A stretch of DNA of 9,997 nt from a bacterium (GTDB taxonomy: Bacteria; UBA9089; CG2-30-40-21; SBAY01): the NCBI GenBank assembly GCA_030018635.1, contig JASEHU010000056.1, positions 1 through 9,997 on the forward strand, read 5' to 3'. A program made the position numbers and the translations under genes. Numbering within the stretch: the first letter of the stretch is position 1; each line of letters starts with the position of its first letter. The notes under the pieces are model-generated. The model worked only from the letters and a program-made list of their open reading frames with translations, was not told where the DNA came from and did no database searches. Shown piece after piece: positions 1-5,678 of the stretch.

Positions 1-30
1 TTTTCAACGGGTTAAACTACGCTCGCTCTG

Positions 31-1308
31 TTGGTACAAGATGGAACATCCGTTGCAACCATCTTTACCCAAACCGCAGGCAAGGAATTTAAGATTACGG
101 TTACAGGCTATGACCGATTTGGAAATCTAATTGATGAGTTTAATGAATTTGGTGAGTTAACCGACTTAACCGCGACTATTTCACCTTCAACGGCTAAATT
201 TACCTGCGGGGTATGGGCAGGCAGTGTAACCATAACGAAAGCAACCATTGCGACAACCATTTTCATAGCCAGCCAGGGTAAAAGAGGCACATCCAATCCA
301 TTCCAGGTGTTGCATGGTGATGTAGCCGGGTTTGAATTCGGCACTATCGCTACTCAATTGGTGCGAAAGCCGTTTGGGATTTCAATGCGGGCATTAGACG
401 AATTTGACAACACAGCAGACTACAACGGCACCGTCTCCCTGACAGACACTACCGATTCAATCAAGACTACGGCTCAATTCCGGCATGGCATTTTAACCGC
501 CACCGTAACGATTACCAAATCGATGCCTGATGTAGTAATCACTGTCGACCATCCAATAATCATACAGTCAAGCAATCCATTTTTCGTTCTGATTGACCAT
601 ACAAAGGAGGAGAAGATAGGTATTCCGCAGGAGATTGAGTTGAGGATGGATGCCTATTTTCTACCGGCTGATTATTACCCGGTTATCACCAAAGAACCAC
701 ACGAGGTACAAATTAATATTGCCAGCTTTTACCACGACCAGGGACTGACGACTAAACGGTTGTTCGGGACAATTTATAAAATCGAGGCGTTCGATGAGCA
801 AGAAAACCCATTAATTCAAGGCTATGGCACCGGCAGTTTTGCTTTCATAGACATAAGTTACGATAAGCAGGCATTAGGCTCAATCAAAGAAGATACCCTA
901 CGGGTTTATAAGTTAAGAAATAACCGCTGGGTAGAAATTCCAGATTCGGTGGTGGATGTGATAGGCAATATCGTTCGAGCAAAGATAGATGGATTGGGTG
1001 TATTTATGTTATCCGGGGCAATCACACCGCAGGATTTATCCATTTTAGTCGTCTATCCCAACCCATTCAAGCCATCACGCGGGGATAAATGCATCTATTT
1101 TGAGGGTTTACCGGCAAACAGCCGTATCAGGATTTACGACATCTCCGGTCATTTAATAAAAGAGGCTCAGAACCAGGAGGCAATCTGGGAATGGGATGTC
1201 CAGGATAATTATGGGAAATTAGTAGACAGCGGGATTTATATCTACATCGTGACAACAGAAGGTGAGAATGGGCTGAAGAAGATAGGTAAGATAGCGGTGA
1301 TCAGGTAA
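31..1308 (+). CDS. Secreted/surface protein with Ig-like repeats and FlgD-like C-terminal sorting domain, 5' end unresolved
   Basis: About 425 residues are readable. Residues about 1-95 and 96-190 look like two related Ig/filamin-like beta domains; both carry a D-x-F-x-N-like segment (YDRFGN, LDEFDN) and end in SNPF followed by VL (SNPFQVL, SNPFFVL). Residues about 195-335 form another beta-rich region. Residues 342-425 start with YPNPFKP and continue through RIYDISGHLIKE and GIYIYIV, typical of FlgD-like Ig or type IX-type (type A) C-terminal sorting domains. Such proteins are exported and often surface-anchored; the ligand is unknown. The start is doubtful: an in-frame TAA lies at 13-15, the first start codon is a TTG at 31 with no Shine-Dalgarno sequence, and no signal peptide is visible. 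The reading frame therefore probably represents the 3' part of a longer gene broken by a frameshift, a stop or a sequencing error. The C-terminus is intact and ends in a stop. Confidence 0.75.
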   Translation: MVQDGTSVATIFTQTAGKEFKITVTGYDRFGNLIDEFNEFGELTDLTATISPSTAKFTCGVWAGSVTITKATIATTIFIASQGKRGTSNPFQVLHGDVAGFEFGTIATQLVRKPFGISMRALDEFDNTADYNGTVSLTDTTDSIKTTAQFRHGILTATVTITKSMPDVVITVDHPIIIQSSNPFFVLIDHTKEEKIGIPQEIELRMDAYFLPADYYPVITKEPHEVQINIASFYHDQGLTTKRLFGTIYKIEAFDEQENPLIQGYGTGSFAFIDISYDKQALGSIKEDTLRVYKLRNNRWVEIPDSVVDVIGNIVRAKIDGLGVFMLSGAITPQDLSILVVYPNPFKPSRGDKCIYFEGLPANSRIRIYDISGHLIKEAQNQEAIWEWDVQDNYGKLVDSGIYIYIVTTEGENGLKKIGKIAVIR

Positions 1309-1341
1309 TTATTTATCATACAGAATAAACAAATAGGGATT

Positions 1342-1415
1342 TGGAGGCGGGGGGAGGATTTAAACCTCCGTGCGCCGCCCTGCAAGCGGTTGCATAATCA
1401 CTCTGCCACCCCGCC
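1342..1415 (-). tRNA. tRNA-Cys (anticodon GCA), atypical
   Basis: The minus strand folds into a cloverleaf. The 7-bp acceptor stem pairs GGCGGGG with CCCCGCC. There is a 3-bp D stem (GCA/TGC) with a 9-base loop, as in E. coli tRNA-Cys, and the anticodon loop TTGCAGG has GCA at 1381-1383. The T stem is GGAGG/CCTCC with loop TTTAAAT. The discriminator is U73, the main identity base for cysteinyl-tRNA synthetase, and CCA is encoded (1342-1344). U8-A14, G15-C48, G18-U55 and G53-C61 are all kept. Odd points: position 37 is G instead of the A expected for a tRNA reading UGY codons, position 56 is U instead of C with A at position 19, and pair 27-43 is an A-C mismatch. It lies downstream of the Uma2-like gene on the same strand and no separate promoter is evident. 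Confidence 0.9.
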
Positions 1416-1432
1416 ATTTCCGGTAATCGGTA

Positions 1433-1478
1433 ATCAGGTAAGTAAGAAGACCAAATACCTTCTTCCCCCTTACCTGAT
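1433..1478. repeat. TCAGGT-family palindrome, copy 1
   Basis: A perfect 10-bp inverted repeat, ATCAGGTAAG (1433-1442) and CTTACCTGAT (1469-1478), with further partial pairing of GAAGA with TCTTC inside. It is preceded by two tandem CGGTAAT units that resemble the arm. It lies just upstream of the tRNA-Cys in the tRNA's direction. Related palindromes occur at 5595-5664 and 7798-7922. Confidence 0.75.
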
Positions 1479-1492
1479 AATCTATATGGAAT

Positions 1493-1564
1493 GGATTTTT
1501 CGATTTTGGATTTTGGATTTTCGATTAAGAATATAAAATTCCTCGATCCAAAATCGAAAAATCC
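1493..1564. repeat. TTTTCGATTTT-family palindrome, copy 1
   Basis: A perfect 19-bp inverted repeat: GGATTTTTCGATTTTGGAT at 1493-1511 pairs with its exact reverse complement at 1546-1564. The arms consist of repeated GATTTT(C/G) words. It lies downstream of the Uma2-like stop, so it could fold at the 3' end of that transcript. It lacks the GC-rich stem and U-tract of a classical terminator. A second copy of this family lies between rpsO and ribF (3505-3570), which favours a dispersed element over a gene-specific signal. Confidence 0.75.
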
Positions 1565-1591
1565 AAAATCCTTAACCGATTTTCTTACCTT

Positions 1592-2167
1592 CTACTTGAA
1601 TATTGTGCTCAAATCTATTTCTAAGTCTTTGAAAATATCCGTCTTTACCTTATTCCCTTTCTTATATTCTTGCGGCTCGTCATACTTATTATCCTTAAGA
1701 TTAAAGATAACTACCTCATCTGTGGCCGGGTCAACTATCCAGTATTGTTTCACCTTATGCCTTTCGTATAAATGGTATTTAGTCATAAAATCCTTTTTGG
1801 CGGTATAGGGAGATAAAATTTCTATGACTATATCCGGTGCACCTCTGGCTCCGCGGTCATCAAGTTTGTTCCTATCACAAAAGACGACAATATCCGGTTG
1901 GACTACGGTTTCTATCTCTTCATCCGTTTCATCAGCCTCAGGCAATCGGACATCAAAAGGGGCAATATACACCTGACAGGATTTGTCTATCAAATAATTT
2001 GAAATCTGTCTGTGTAATTCTCCAACAATTTCCTGATGCCTTCTTGAAGGTGCAGGACTCATATTGTAGGCCACTCCATCTATCAATTCCCATCGTTCAT
2101 CATCCGACCACTTTAAATAATCCCCATAAGTAAATCTTTCTTCCATTTTTCTTGCAGGTAATCCCAT
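1592..2167 (-). CDS. Uma2 family (DUF820) restriction-endonuclease-fold protein
   Basis: 191 residues from the ATG at 2167. This start is chosen because GAGGAGAT stands just ahead of it; a longer frame would begin at 2242 but overlap the end of bioB and has no such site. Motifs match the Uma2 family: WELIDGVAYNMSPAPSRRHQ (27-46), DVRLPEAD (72-79), QPDIVVFCD (90-98), DDRGARGAPDIVIEILSP (103-120) and QYWIVDP (141-147). The family has a PD-(D/E)XK nuclease fold; likely acidic residues are D92, D112 and E116, with K130 nearby. Its biological role is not established; such genes are often multicopy in cyanobacteria and candidate phyla. The length fits the family. It is the last protein gene of the truB operon, 29 bases after the bioB stop, so it is probably co-transcribed. 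No antitoxin or methylase partner is adjacent. Confidence 0.88.
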   Translation of the reverse strand: MGLPARKMEERFTYGDYLKWSDDERWELIDGVAYNMSPAPSRRHQEIVGELHRQISNYLIDKSCQVYIAPFDVRLPEADETDEEIETVVQPDIVVFCDRNKLDDRGARGAPDIVIEILSPYTAKKDFMTKYHLYERHKVKQYWIVDPATDEVVIFNLKDNKYDEPQEYKKGNKVKTDIFKDLEIDLSTIFK

Positions 2168-2196
2168 TTTATCTCCTCTTTTAGTAATTGGAAGCC

Positions 2197-3219
2197 TCAA
2201 CGAGTTTGAGGGTATTTCTCCCGAACAAGTTCGGGCTTCCATCTCCCACTTTCCATCTCCAAATCCTTGAGCATCTGCAAATCCAACGATGCTGTTCTTC
2301 CTTCTGTCGTTAAATAATTTCCGATAATTAATCCATTTGCCCCAGCCAGTAAAGCCAAAGATTGTAAATCCCTTAAATTTACCTCACGACCTCCGGCTAT
2401 CTTGATAATCTTATCTTTCAAGATTAATCTAAAAACGGCAATCGTTTTTATTATTTCCATTGGTGATAATGGTTTGACATTTTCTAACGGAGTCCCTGGT
2501 CGCGGGTTTAAGATATTAATAGGAATACAATTGACATTCAGATCCTTTAAGGCAAATGCCAGCCTTATCCTTTCATCCCAATCCTCGCCTAAACCGATAA
2601 TCCCTCCACAACAAACCTCTAACCCAATTTTTTTTAATATCTTAACAGTATTTAATCTATCCTCATAAGAATGAGTGGTACAAATCTGTTTGAAATAGCC
2701 TTCTGATGTCTCAAGGTTATGATTGTATCGCGTTACACCTGCATTTTTTAACTCGTAAATCTCGTCCTCATTCAGGGTTCCCAGGGAACAATCTAATTTC
2801 AGGCTTGTTTCCTGCCGTAGTTTGACTAAGGTAGCAACAATCTTTTTGAGATCCTTTGTCTCCGGTTTTTTCCCACTGATGACAATGCAAAATCTTGTTG
2901 CCCCTGAAATTTCTGCCTCTTTGGCCGAGGTTAGAATCTCGTCTTCGCTTTTCAGGGGATAGGTCGCAAGATTAGTTTTATAATGTGCAGATTGCCCACA
3001 GAAATGACAATCCTCCGCACAGGCACCTGACTTAGCATTAATAATAGCACATAAGTCTATCTTCTCACCGGCATATTCCTTTCTTACCCGATTAGCCAGC
3101 GAAATTAAATCTAAGATATCCGTCCCTTCTAACCTTGAAAAATAGATAGCCTTACTAAAGGTTATCGGTTCGTTATTTAAAAGACCTTTAGATGTCTCAA
3201 GTAACACCTGATTAATCAT
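2197..3219 (-). CDS. bioB: Biotin synthase
   Basis: 340 residues, normal for BioB. This radical-SAM enzyme inserts sulfur into dethiobiotin, the last step of biotin synthesis, in the cytoplasm. The CxxxCxxC motif that binds the radical 4Fe-4S cluster is C67, C71 and C74 (GACAEDCHFCGQ). The ligands of the auxiliary cluster that donates sulfur are also present: C111 (RFCIV), C144 (LDCSLG), C203 (EVCCGG) and R278 (AGGREV). YNHNLETS (165-172) is the usual core motif. The ATG at 3219 starts one base after the rpsO stop, so translation is probably coupled to rpsO; only a weak AGGG lies about 12 bases upstream, inside the rpsO end. No other biotin genes are in the window. Confidence 0.97.
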   Translation of the reverse strand: MINQVLLETSKGLLNNEPITFSKAIYFSRLEGTDILDLISLANRVRKEYAGEKIDLCAIINAKSGACAEDCHFCGQSAHYKTNLATYPLKSEDEILTSAKEAEISGATRFCIVISGKKPETKDLKKIVATLVKLRQETSLKLDCSLGTLNEDEIYELKNAGVTRYNHNLETSEGYFKQICTTHSYEDRLNTVKILKKIGLEVCCGGIIGLGEDWDERIRLAFALKDLNVNCIPINILNPRPGTPLENVKPLSPMEIIKTIAVFRLILKDKIIKIAGGREVNLRDLQSLALLAGANGLIIGNYLTTEGRTASLDLQMLKDLEMESGRWKPELVREKYPQTR

Positions 3220-3220
3220 C

Positions 3221-3490
3221 TTATTTTCTTATCCCTAATTGTTGAATAATCCCCTGGTATCTATTTGTATCTTTCTTGGTTAGATAATTGAGGAGTCTTC
3301 TCCTTTGTCCAACAAGTTTAAGCAGTCCCCGTCGCGAATGATAATCTTTTGTATGCACCTTGAAATGTTCGGTTAAATAATTAATCCGGTCAGTCAATAG
3401 TGCTATCTGAACCTCTGGAGAACCTGTATCTTTGTCATGTACACGATACTTTCCAACCAATTCCTGCTTTCCTTCTTTGGTTAATGCCAC
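3221..3490 (-). CDS. rpsO: 30S ribosomal protein S15
   Basis: 89 residues, the standard length. S15 binds 16S rRNA at the central-domain junction early in assembly of the small subunit. Family signatures are DTGSPEVQIALLTDRINYLTEHFK, HSRRGLLKLVGQRRRLLNYL and the end IQQLGIRK. The start is GTG at 3490, backed by a full-length Shine-Dalgarno sequence. It follows ribF in the conserved truB-ribF-rpsO order, but pnp, which commonly follows rpsO, is replaced by bioB. In E. coli, S15 represses its own mRNA through a leader structure; the palindrome at 3505-3570 overlaps the leader here, but a link is only a possibility. Confidence 0.98.
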   Translation of the reverse strand: MALTKEGKQELVGKYRVHDKDTGSPEVQIALLTDRINYLTEHFKVHTKDYHSRRGLLKLVGQRRRLLNYLTKKDTNRYQGIIQQLGIRK

Positions 3491-3494
3491 TTAA

Positions 3495-3506
3495 ATCACC
3501 TCCTTT
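3495..3506 (-). promoter_or_regulatory. Extended Shine-Dalgarno sequence of rpsO
   Basis: On the minus strand the 12 bases AAAGGAGGTGAT complement the whole usual 3' tail of 16S rRNA, ending four bases before the GTG start. It is stronger than the other ribosome sites here and fits a highly expressed gene with a non-ATG start. Its upstream edge meets the arm of the palindrome at 3505-3570. Confidence 0.85.
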
Positions 3507-3570
3507 TTCGATTTTCGATTTTCGATTTTGGATTTCTTTAATCGAAAATCGAAAATCGAAAATCGAAAAT
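3505..3570. repeat. TTTTCGATTTT-family palindrome, copy 2
   Basis: The left arm (about 3505-3535) is made of tandem TTTTCGA units ending in TTTTGGATTT. The right arm (about 3540-3570) has four AATCGAAA-type units, so the segment can fold into one long AT-rich hairpin with a tiny loop. It fills nearly all of the 83-base gap between ribF and rpsO and is of the same type as 1493-1564. There is no U-tract terminator. A role in mRNA processing between ribF and rpsO is possible but not shown. Confidence 0.8.
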
Positions 3571-3573
3571 TAC

Positions 3574-4509
3574 TCACATTTCTCTTGCTTGTTTTTCGTC
3601 CTTTTTCAATTGCTCAGTCAGGCTATCGCTATCCTCAAATTGCATTTCATCCCGTATCCTTTTGACAAAGGAAATATTTAATTCTTTAGAGTAAATTTCT
3701 TCGTCGAAATCTAAGATATGAACTTCAAATATAAGTTCTTTTTCCTCTCCGAATGTTGGTCGATACCCTAAATTTGCTATTCCCTTATAATCCTCATCAT
3801 CCATTTTTACCCTGACGGCATAAACACCTTCTTGCGGTAAGACAATCTCTTCATCCCATTTGATATTTGCCGTCGGATAACCTAATATTCTTCCCCTTTT
3901 TGTTCCATGAATAACCGTTCCTACAATTGTCCACTGCCGCCCTAAAAGTAAATTTGCGGCTCTAATATCCCCTTGTTTTAAATATTTTCTTATCCTTGTG
4001 CTGCTAATCAATTCATCTTCAAATTCCACCGGTTCTATAATATGCAGATTAAATCTTCTTTCCTGGCTTAACTTTTCTAATAATTTTATATCCCCAAGTC
4101 TATTTTTCCCAAATAAATAATTTGTTCCTACCCACATCTGTCTCATTTTCAATTTATCGATGAGCACACCCTGGATAAATTCCGTTGCCTCAAGATTCAT
4201 TATTTCTTGTTCAAAATCAGTAATGACAACTACATCTACTCCCAGATCAGTCAGGATGTCTATTTTCTGATTAAGTGTAGTCAATAAACGGTGATGTTCC
4301 AATTCTAAATTTGTAGAATTGGATAAAAGTATTTTTCGGGGATGAATTTCAAAGGTAAAGATAAGGCTTGTCATCCCCTTTTTTCTACAAGAATCAACTA
4401 ATCCCTTTATAATTTTCTGATGTCCGCAATGCACACCATCAAATACGCCTATGGCTAATCCGACATTTTTATATTCAAATTGAGTTGGAATTTTCCAGAA
4501 AACTTTCAT
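3574..4509 (-). CDS. ribF: Bifunctional riboflavin kinase / FMN adenylyltransferase
   Basis: 311 residues, typical of RibF, which turns riboflavin into FMN and then FAD using ATP. The N-terminal nucleotidyltransferase domain (about 15-175) has GVFDGVHCGH (21-30) with the HxGH motif at H27 to H30, VGTNYLFGKNRLGD (127-140) and ISSTRIR (168-174). The C-terminal kinase domain (about 190-310) has GRILGYPTAN (206-215), including the PTAN motif that binds metal and ATP, LGYRPTFG (247-254), and E262 in FEVHILDFDEEIY as the probable catalytic glutamate. The ATG at 4509 starts one base after the truB stop, implying coupling. Nothing resembling an FMN riboswitch is visible, as expected for a gene inside an operon. 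Confidence 0.97.
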   Translation of the reverse strand: MKVFWKIPTQFEYKNVGLAIGVFDGVHCGHQKIIKGLVDSCRKKGMTSLIFTFEIHPRKILLSNSTNLELEHHRLLTTLNQKIDILTDLGVDVVVITDFEQEIMNLEATEFIQGVLIDKLKMRQMWVGTNYLFGKNRLGDIKLLEKLSQERRFNLHIIEPVEFEDELISSTRIRKYLKQGDIRAANLLLGRQWTIVGTVIHGTKRGRILGYPTANIKWDEEIVLPQEGVYAVRVKMDDEDYKGIANLGYRPTFGEEKELIFEVHILDFDEEIYSKELNISFVKRIRDEMQFEDSDSLTEQLKKDEKQAREM

Positions 4510-4510
4510 T

Positions 4511-5203
4511 TCAAGAGGTTTGCCTCGTTATGGATAAAAGCACTTCTTCTACCTTTATCTTACCTTTTATTAAATCAGACAAATCAATTGCATCTTCGAT
4601 TTTGAATTTACCACTTCTCATCCTTTTAAGTGAGGTAAGATGACCACCCACTCCTAATGCCTCACCTACATCCGCACATAATGTCCGAATATAAGTTCCA
4701 CCTGAACAGACAACTCTAAATGTAAGATTATCAGATGGTCTAAAATTCAACAATTCAATCTCAAATATTTTTATTTGCCGGGGCAGGCGTTCTACCTCTT
4801 TTCCTTGTCGGGCTAATTCATAGAGCCTTTTTCCCTTATGGTGCAGGGCAGAAAACATAGGTGGAATCTGGTTTGTTTCACCTTTGAAACTTAAGAGTGC
4901 GTTTTCAACTGCCTCTTTTTGAAGACTAAAATCAGTCTTTTGTTCCGTTATTTCACCCCAGGCATCTTGAGTTGTCGTTCTGATGCCCAATTTCATCGAG
5001 GCAAAATACTCCTTAGAATCACCTTTTAGTGTTTCGGCTAATTTTGTTGCCTTGCCCAAAAGAAGAACTAACACCCCTGTTGCCTGTGGGTCTAATGTGC
5101 CTGCATGACCTATCCTTTTTTGCTTAATCAATTTACGAATACGGAAAACTACATCATGAGAGGTCATATTAGACGGTTTGTTAATATTCAAAATTCCATC
5201 CAT
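4511..5203 (-). CDS. truB: tRNA pseudouridine(55) synthase TruB
   Basis: 230 residues. TruB converts U55 in the T loop of most tRNAs to pseudouridine and also helps tRNA fold. The catalytic motif GHAGTLDPQATGVL (32-45) carries the nucleophile D38. Other family segments are LNINKP (5-10), SKEYFASMKLG (63-73) with Y66, PPMFSALHHKGKRLYELAR (114-132) and CSGGTYIRTLCADVG (166-180). The protein ends soon after the catalytic domain, so it is a short form without the C-terminal PUA domain of the roughly 300-residue enzymes. The ATG at 5203 has no good Shine-Dalgarno sequence. A consensus promoter lies only a few bases upstream, giving a leader of about 11 bases. It heads the operon truB-ribF-rpsO-bioB-Uma2. 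Confidence 0.96.
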   Translation of the reverse strand: MDGILNINKPSNMTSHDVVFRIRKLIKQKRIGHAGTLDPQATGVLVLLLGKATKLAETLKGDSKEYFASMKLGIRTTTQDAWGEITEQKTDFSLQKEAVENALLSFKGETNQIPPMFSALHHKGKRLYELARQGKEVERLPRQIKIFEIELLNFRPSDNLTFRVVCSGGTYIRTLCADVGEALGVGGHLTSLKRMRSGKFKIEDAIDLSDLIKGKIKVEEVLLSITRQTS

Positions 5204-5220
5204 ATATCTTTATCTATAAT

Positions 5221-5249
5221 ATAATACCATTTATAGGATAATTTGTCAA
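5221..5249 (-). promoter_or_regulatory. Sigma70-type promoter for the truB operon
   Basis: On the minus strand TTGACA (5249-5244) and TATTAT (5226-5221) are separated by exactly 17 bases. Transcription should start near 5214, about 11 bases before the truB ATG. The close match and the position directly ahead of the first gene make this a confident sequence prediction. Confidence 0.85.
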
Positions 5250-5265
5250 CATAAAAAATAATAAA

Positions 5266-5525
5266 CCAGCAATTCCCCAAGTTTAAGGGAGAGGGATTAA
5301 GGGGAGAGAAACCCTTTTTGAAAAAAGGGTTTCTCTCCCCTGAAAACCCCTCTCTTCCCCAAAACTTTTTAACTGCATACAATCTTCGTCAAGTAACCTT
5401 TTACGAAGATTGTATGCAGTTAAAAAGTTTTGGAAAAGAAGGGAGTTTGAGGGAAGAAAAACCTTTTTCAAAAGGTTTTTCTTCCCTCAATTCTTACCCC
5501 TTTAAAAAACTTGGGGAATTTCTGG
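5266..5525. repeat. 260-bp nested quasi-palindrome with three hairpins
   Basis: The outer inverted ends, 5266-5284 and 5507-5525, match at 18 of 19 positions (CCAGCAATTCCCCAAGTTT against its partner). The centre is a perfect 31-bp stem (5359-5389 with 5403-5433) around a 13-base loop. Each half contains a separate perfect hairpin: 19 bp at 5301-5319/5322-5340 and 21 bp at 5447-5467/5470-5490. The two arms (about 124 bp) are homologous in inverted orientation but have diverged. It sits between two divergent promoters and ends no gene, so it is not a terminator. It could be a MITE-like element or a structured regulatory element. No target-site duplication was clear and no transposase is nearby. 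Confidence 0.85.
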
Positions 5526-5540
5526 AATGAGATTTTTTCC

Positions 5541-5569
5541 TTGACTTTGTTACTTTATTTTGTTATACT
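5541..5569 (+). promoter_or_regulatory. Sigma70-type promoter for the parvulin gene
   Basis: TTGACT (5541-5546) and TATACT (5564-5569) are 17 bases apart. The predicted start near 5576 gives a leader of about 100 bases before the ATG at 5679. That leader contains a TCAGGT-family hairpin. The promoter begins 15 bases after the 260-bp palindrome and diverges from the truB promoter. Confidence 0.8.
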
Positions 5570-5594
5570 AACTTCTGACAGGAAGAAATAAATG

Positions 5595-5664
5595 AGGTAT
5601 CAGGTATCAGGTAAAAAGGGAGGAGAAAAGTTTTTATCCTTATTTTTCCTGCCTGACACCTGAT
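5595..5664. repeat. TCAGGT-family palindrome, copy 2
   Basis: The left arm has tandem heptamers AGGT-ATCAGGT-ATCAGGT (5595-5612) followed by AAAAAGG. The right arm CCTGCCTGACACCTGAT (5648-5664) pairs with it imperfectly. It lies in the leader of the parvulin gene, and its end is only three bases from the GGAGG ribosome site (5668-5672), so a folded hairpin could affect translation. Its resemblance to 1433-1478 and 7798-7922 points to a dispersed family. Confidence 0.7.
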
Positions 5665-5678
5665 CGTGGAGGTTTCGG

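Noticed and set aside
2167..2242. 25-residue upstream extension of the Uma2-like protein
   Set aside because: It overlaps the end of bioB, lacks a ribosome site and family similarity, whereas the ATG at 2167 has GAGGAGAT just ahead.
3491..3573. Independent promoter or S15 autoregulatory pseudoknot ahead of rpsO
   Set aside because: The gap is nearly filled by the low-complexity palindrome; no -35/-10 pair or known S15 target motif could be recognised.
5301..5340. Strong hairpin as a rho-independent terminator
   Set aside because: No gene ends here on either strand, the region separates divergent promoters, and no T-tract follows the stem.
5188..5530. Overlapping reading frames of 62-70 residues on both strands sharing the peptide FLTAYNLR
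   Set aside because: They lie wholly or mostly in the 260-bp palindrome, whose symmetry makes both strands encode similar peptides; no ribosome site or family resemblance.
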